DNA from: Panacibacter microcysteis
Lineage (GTDB): Bacteria; Bacteroidota; Bacteroidia; Chitinophagales; Chitinophagaceae
DNA: 64,000 nucleotides
Assembly: GCF_015831355.1 (NCBI RefSeq)
Contig: NZ_JADWYR010000001.1
Location: 496,001 to 560,000, forward strand
Direction of reading: 5' to 3'
The notes beneath the pieces were generated by a model. The model was not told the DNA's origin. It worked only from the letters and a program-made list of their open reading frames with translations, and made no database searches. Positions 60,942-64,000 of the stretch are shown here, piece by piece; within the stretch, counting starts at the first letter, position 1, and each line of letters starts with the position of its first letter. A program made the translations under genes and the position numbers.

Positions 60942-61394
60942 TCAGGATAACAGGTTTTGCCGGGCAAGAAACTCGAGTTTATCATTGGCATCGAGCAGGC
61001 GATGGGTAAGTTCTTTATTCTCTTTTCTAAGTCTGTACACTTCATACGCTTTATCAACAAAAATCTTAATATCAGATTCGTTCCAGGGCTTGGTAAGGTA
61101 TTTATAAACCTGGCCGCGGTTGATGGCATCTATTACGGCGTTGATATCTGTATAACCTGTAATAAGTATGCGGATGGGATCGGGAAAAGGTTCGAGAATA
61201 GATTCAAAAAATTCTATACCAGACATAACGGGCATACGCTGATCGCTTAATATCACATGCACTTCATGCTGCTCCAATATCTTTCTGCCCTCTTCTGCAG
61301 ATTCTGCTGTAAACACATTAAACTCCCGCCTGAACGAGGCTTTAAAAGAAAGAAGGTTATGGGGCTCATCATCTATATATAGCACATTAATCAT
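60942..61394 (-). CDS. Stand-alone response regulator receiver protein
   Basis: A 150-residue REC protein. Asp8, Asp9, Asp51 (in ILSDQRMP, the phosphorylation site), Thr79 and Lys102 (TKPWNES) are all present, so it looks able to take a phosphate. A C-terminal coiled-coil tail (about 118-148, VYRLRKENKELTHRLLDANDKLEFLARQ) replaces an output domain, a layout seen in RpfG-like truncations and in regulators that bind a partner kinase or enzyme. It is divergent from the acyl-synthase-like gene pair. Confidence 0.9.
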   Translation of the reverse strand: MINVLYIDDEPHNLLSFKASFRREFNVFTAESAEEGRKILEQHEVHVILSDQRMPVMSGIEFFESILEPFPDPIRILITGYTDINAVIDAINRGQVYKYLTKPWNESDIKIFVDKAYEVYRLRKENKELTHRLLDANDKLEFLARQNLLS

Positions 61395-61529
61395 TGTACC
61401 GAATTATGAATTTGTTTAACAAATTATGCAATTTAGAATAACACGATCACTTAATCCCTTTAATAAACGTAAATTCTCTGTATTTTGTGTATAATTGCCA
61501 TAATTTCATTTTATTACATCATTTGTCTC

Positions 61530-62303
61530 ATGCAAACAAATTTGAGAATTAGGGCTTTCAGAGCAACTGAGGACTTTGAATCGTGCGTCAAATTTTATGA
61601 AGGACATAAAAAGGTTTTGGAGAACCATGGGATAACAAAAGTTACCTCATCCAATAATGAGTGGATGCAAAGCGACTCAGTGTTTGTAGTGGTAGTGGAA
61701 ACACTGGATGGTGAAAAACTTTATGGTGGTGTAAGAATTCATGTGTCGAGCAGCACGTCGGGCCCATTGCCCATACAAACTGCCACCGGCAAATTAGACC
61801 CTAAAATTCATGATGTAGTACAAAACTATGCACAATATGGTGCAGGTGAATTGTGTGGGTTATGGAACTCTAAAGAAGTAGCAGGCTATGGTATTGGTAG
61901 CATCTTTCCTATAAGAGCAGCAACATCCATTACAAACCAGATAGGGCTGAGATCATTATTTTTTCTATGTTCCCCTGCTACACTGCGCTTCAATGAATGG
62001 ATCGGCAGCCGCGTAATAGCTGAAGTTGGCAACAATGGTTCTTTCTATTATCCCAAACTGGATCTTATAGCCACGGCAGTGGTGCTGGAAGACTCACTGA
62101 ACTTGCCAGGTGCCCAGCCAAGGGAAAAAAGTAAGATAAAATTACTGCGCGAAAACCCGAACCTTGTAGGACAGGAAAAATCCCCTTTCAAAAACCTTTT
62201 ACTCGACGTACATTACAATCTTCAACTGGGCAATGCAAACCCCCTGGAATTTGTACAGCACAAACATGCTGAAGCAGAAGAAAAAGTATATACAGCTATA
62301 TAA
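61530..62303 (+). CDS. GNAT-fold protein resembling N-acyl amino acid/homoserine lactone synthases
   Basis: A 257-residue cytoplasmic protein. The start LRIRAFRATEDFESCVKFYEGH is typical of a GNAT acyltransferase. LYGGVRIHV followed later by GAGELCGLWNSKEVAG resembles the G-x-x-R and E-x-S/C-R-F regions of autoinducer synthase and FeeM proteins, and the SLFFLCSPATLRFNEWIGSRVI segment is also in character. The family is inferred, not confirmed. It begins 18 nt before the E1-like gene, forming an operon. Start at ATG 61530; the upstream extension to 61485 is not convincing. Confidence 0.7.
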   Translation: MQTNLRIRAFRATEDFESCVKFYEGHKKVLENHGITKVTSSNNEWMQSDSVFVVVVETLDGEKLYGGVRIHVSSSTSGPLPIQTATGKLDPKIHDVVQNYAQYGAGELCGLWNSKEVAGYGIGSIFPIRAATSITNQIGLRSLFFLCSPATLRFNEWIGSRVIAEVGNNGSFYYPKLDLIATAVVLEDSLNLPGAQPREKSKIKLLRENPNLVGQEKSPFKNLLLDVHYNLQLGNANPLEFVQHKHAEAEEKVYTAI

Positions 62304-62321
62304 TTTTAAAAATCCCTTATC

Positions 62322-64000
62322 ATGGACGATTCCTCGAATGACTTATCTAAGATGATAAAGTCAAAAACCACTATTTCATTAAAGGCCAACCAGCATTACA
62401 AACCACTTTTTTTCAGGGCCTCAGACAAAGACGAAAAACAGGCATTATTACATCTGATCGGCAGTGAGCCTTCGCTAGTCATTTACGACACGCTGGAACA
62501 GCAATTACAGGAACTGGTTAAATGCAGGTTCCCGGCATTTGTTCCCACACCGGAAAACATGCAGAAAGCCGTAAGCGATATATTAAATGGTACTCCGGCC
62601 GAAGATTATGGTGTTTGGGTATATTACCCCTGGAGTAAAAAACTGGTTCACCTTACTGATGAAGACGAGTTTATAGAAATACGTACCAGCCGCAACAAAC
62701 AAAAAATTACAACGCCCGAACTGCAAACACTGCTTAAAAAGAAGATCGGCATTATTGGTTTATCTGTAGGCCAGTCTGTGGCACTTACAGTAGCCATGGA
62801 AAGAATATGCGGCGAGTTGAGAATAGCAGATTTTGATACACTGGAATTAACGAATGTAAACAGGATAAGAACAGGCCTGCACAACCTGGGTTTACCCAAG
62901 ATTGTGATTGCAGCAAGGGAAATTGCAGAAATAGACCCCTTTTTAAAAGTGGTTTGTTATACATCGGGCATTACAGAAGACAATATAGATAGCTTTCTTA
63001 CCGAAAACGGCAAACTCGATTTGCTGATAGAAGAATGCGACAGCCTCGATATTAAAGTACTCAGCCGGCAAAGGGCCAAAGCACACCAGGTACCCGTAAT
63101 AATGGATACCAACGACAGGGGCATGGTAGATATAGAACGCTACGATCTTACGCCCGACTACCCCATTTTTCACGGGTTACTTAAAAATATAGATTACAAC
63201 GGGCTGAAGAACCTTGATACAAAGCAGAAGATACCGTTCCTGCTGCAACTGATCAGCGTAAACACTGCGTCTAAAAGATCAAGGGTTTCGCTGATTGAAC
63301 TTGGCAGCAGCATCGGCAATTTTCCACAACTTGCTTCTTCGGTTGTGCTGGGTGGCGCGGTAGCTACTGATGTTGCCCGCAGAATTTTACTTAACCAGTT
63401 GCATATATCCGGCAGGTTTCATATAGATCTTGATGCGATGATTGCAGATGAACAGCCGGTTGATCATTTGTACAGGCCCAAAACGTTTGAGCCATTGCGG
63501 CTTGATGACATGCTGAGCATTGCTGCTGCAGTGCCTGCCGACGCAGGTGATGCGGTACAACCTTCTTTTGAAACGCTTAAAAAGATTGTAACCGATGCGG
63601 GCCTGGCGCCCTCTTCGGGCAATGACCAGCCATGGCGGTTTTTATACAAAGATGGCAGGGTGCTGCTTTTTCACGATATCAGCCGGTCTTATTCTTTTGG
63701 CGATTACAGGAACATGGCTGCCTATACCTCACTGGGCTCTGCCATAGAAAATTTTGTACTCAGTGCACAGCAATCGGGGCTGGGCGTTTCAACCACGCTC
63801 TTTCCGCTAAAAGACAACCAGCAACTGATTGCCAGCCTTACGTTTGCCGATGCAAACCACAAAGACGTGGAGAGCAATGAATTTACCGGTCTTGCAGATT
63901 ATTTAGACAAACGTTGCACCAACAGGAAGGTCACGCAACGGCAGGCCATTTCCCTGCCCGATCTTGATAAACTGTCTAAAATGGTGCCCTGGTTCTCCGG
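62322..64000 (+). CDS. E1-like ThiF domain fused to nitroreductase (Rv1355c-type), cut by window end
   Basis: Open reading frame of 559 codons with no stop, starting at ATG 62322, 18 nt after the previous gene. Residues about 1-125 are an uncharacterised N-terminal part. The ThiF/MoeB-type adenylation domain begins near 140 with IGIIGLSVGQSVALTVA (dinucleotide-binding motif), then ADFDTLELTNVNR (the E1 D-x-D-x-x-x-x-S/T-N-x-x-R signature) and IEECDSLDIK. The second part (about 405 on) is nitroreductase-like: IVTDAGLAPSSGNDQPW and then SRSYSFGDYRNMAAYTSLGSAIENF. This domain order matches the Rv1355c family. The end of the protein is not visible. Confidence 0.85.
   Translation, partial: MDDSSNDLSKMIKSKTTISLKANQHYKPLFFRASDKDEKQALLHLIGSEPSLVIYDTLEQQLQELVKCRFPAFVPTPENMQKAVSDILNGTPAEDYGVWVYYPWSKKLVHLTDEDEFIEIRTSRNKQKITTPELQTLLKKKIGIIGLSVGQSVALTVAMERICGELRIADFDTLELTNVNRIRTGLHNLGLPKIVIAAREIAEIDPFLKVVCYTSGITEDNIDSFLTENGKLDLLIEECDSLDIKVLSRQRAKAHQVPVIMDTNDRGMVDIERYDLTPDYPIFHGLLKNIDYNGLKNLDTKQKIPFLLQLISVNTASKRSRVSLIELGSSIGNFPQLASSVVLGGAVATDVARRILLNQLHISGRFHIDLDAMIADEQPVDHLYRPKTFEPLRLDDMLSIAAAVPADAGDAVQPSFETLKKIVTDAGLAPSSGNDQPWRFLYKDGRVLLFHDISRSYSFGDYRNMAAYTSLGSAIENFVLSAQQSGLGVSTTLFPLKDNQQLIASLTFADANHKDVESNEFTGLADYLDKRCTNRKVTQRQAISLPDLDKLSKMVPWFS

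Noticed and set aside
62648-63649. Short minus-strand ORFs at the right end
   Set aside because: They are antisense to the open E1-nitroreductase frame, which shows clear motifs over its full length with no frameshift.
1-64000. tRNA, rRNA, transposase or prophage genes
   Set aside because: No cloverleaf-like sequence with the GTTCGA-type arm, no rRNA segments and no transposase, integrase or phage structural motif was found in intergenic or coding regions.

Overview
The window is chromosomal DNA of a member of the Bacteroidota, most likely family Chitinophagaceae. The evidence is a SusC/SusD pair, type IX secretion sorting domains (a gliding-type C-terminus at 24684-26339 and a type A signature at 51011-52822), the long three-domain form of IspG, a MoxR/DUF58/BatA-type aerotolerance locus, DUF4197 and DUF5683 proteins, TAnnTTTG promoter boxes and no consistent Shine-Dalgarno sequences. 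Protein family names come from motifs and remembered family knowledge; no database search was possible.

Layout. 1-5.3 kb: start of a secreted protein, MBL-fold hydrolase, parA-parB-DUF5683, dapB. 5.4-8.5 kb: small barrel protein, Rrf2 regulator, ECF sigma factor with small membrane proteins, and Hsp20. 8.6-11.8 kb (minus): M23 lipoprotein, secreted protein, SDR-type threonine dehydrogenase. 12.5-16.9 kb: SusC/SusD uptake pair. 17.5-30.7 kb: ABC exporter, BatB and BatC-like genes (plus), lipoprotein, ispG, sorted adhesin-like protein, then batA, a BatD-like gene, DUF58 and moxR (minus), so the Bat locus is split and the parts point toward each other. 31-32.7 kb (minus): envelope anchor protein, AtpZ, a four-helix membrane protein and SprT, with no ATP synthase genes. 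33-44.8 kb: nitrilase-family amidase, GT2, rsmG, two DUF4197 paralogues, glutamine cyclotransferase, nucleoside permease, gcvP, ECF sigma factor with membrane partner. 44.9-54.5 kb: CobW GTPase operon, M1 peptidase, Mur ligase, sorted protein, MgtE. 54.8-60 kb: SET protein and a TetR-EmrA-EmrB-TolC efflux set with two tandem operators. 60.4-64 kb: thioredoxin, lone receiver protein, and a divergent pair made of an acyl-synthase-like GNAT protein and an E1-like/nitroreductase fusion that runs off the end.

The most striking feature is not a gene. I find 28 copies of one bipartite intergenic repeat (called BIR here), about one per 2.3 kb, 14 in each orientation. The only overlap with coding sequence is at 20775-20831, where a copy appears to supply the start codon of the BatC-like gene. 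Each copy has a left box built on a small palindrome (GTGCGACGCAA, or GAGTGACACAA, or GAGCGTGGCAA), a spacer of variable sequence but nearly constant length (22 nt in 22 copies by hand count, 20-21 in most others), and a right box, (A/T)GCCGG(G/C)TAC. Two of the core variants differ by a paired change that keeps the palindrome. Many copies have their right box within about 25 nt of a stop codon. Two further kinds of degenerate array occur between genes: 7-nt-period ACTTNNN arrays and 8-nt-period AAGAGGCA arrays.

No rRNA or tRNA gene, CRISPR array, insertion sequence or prophage was recognised.
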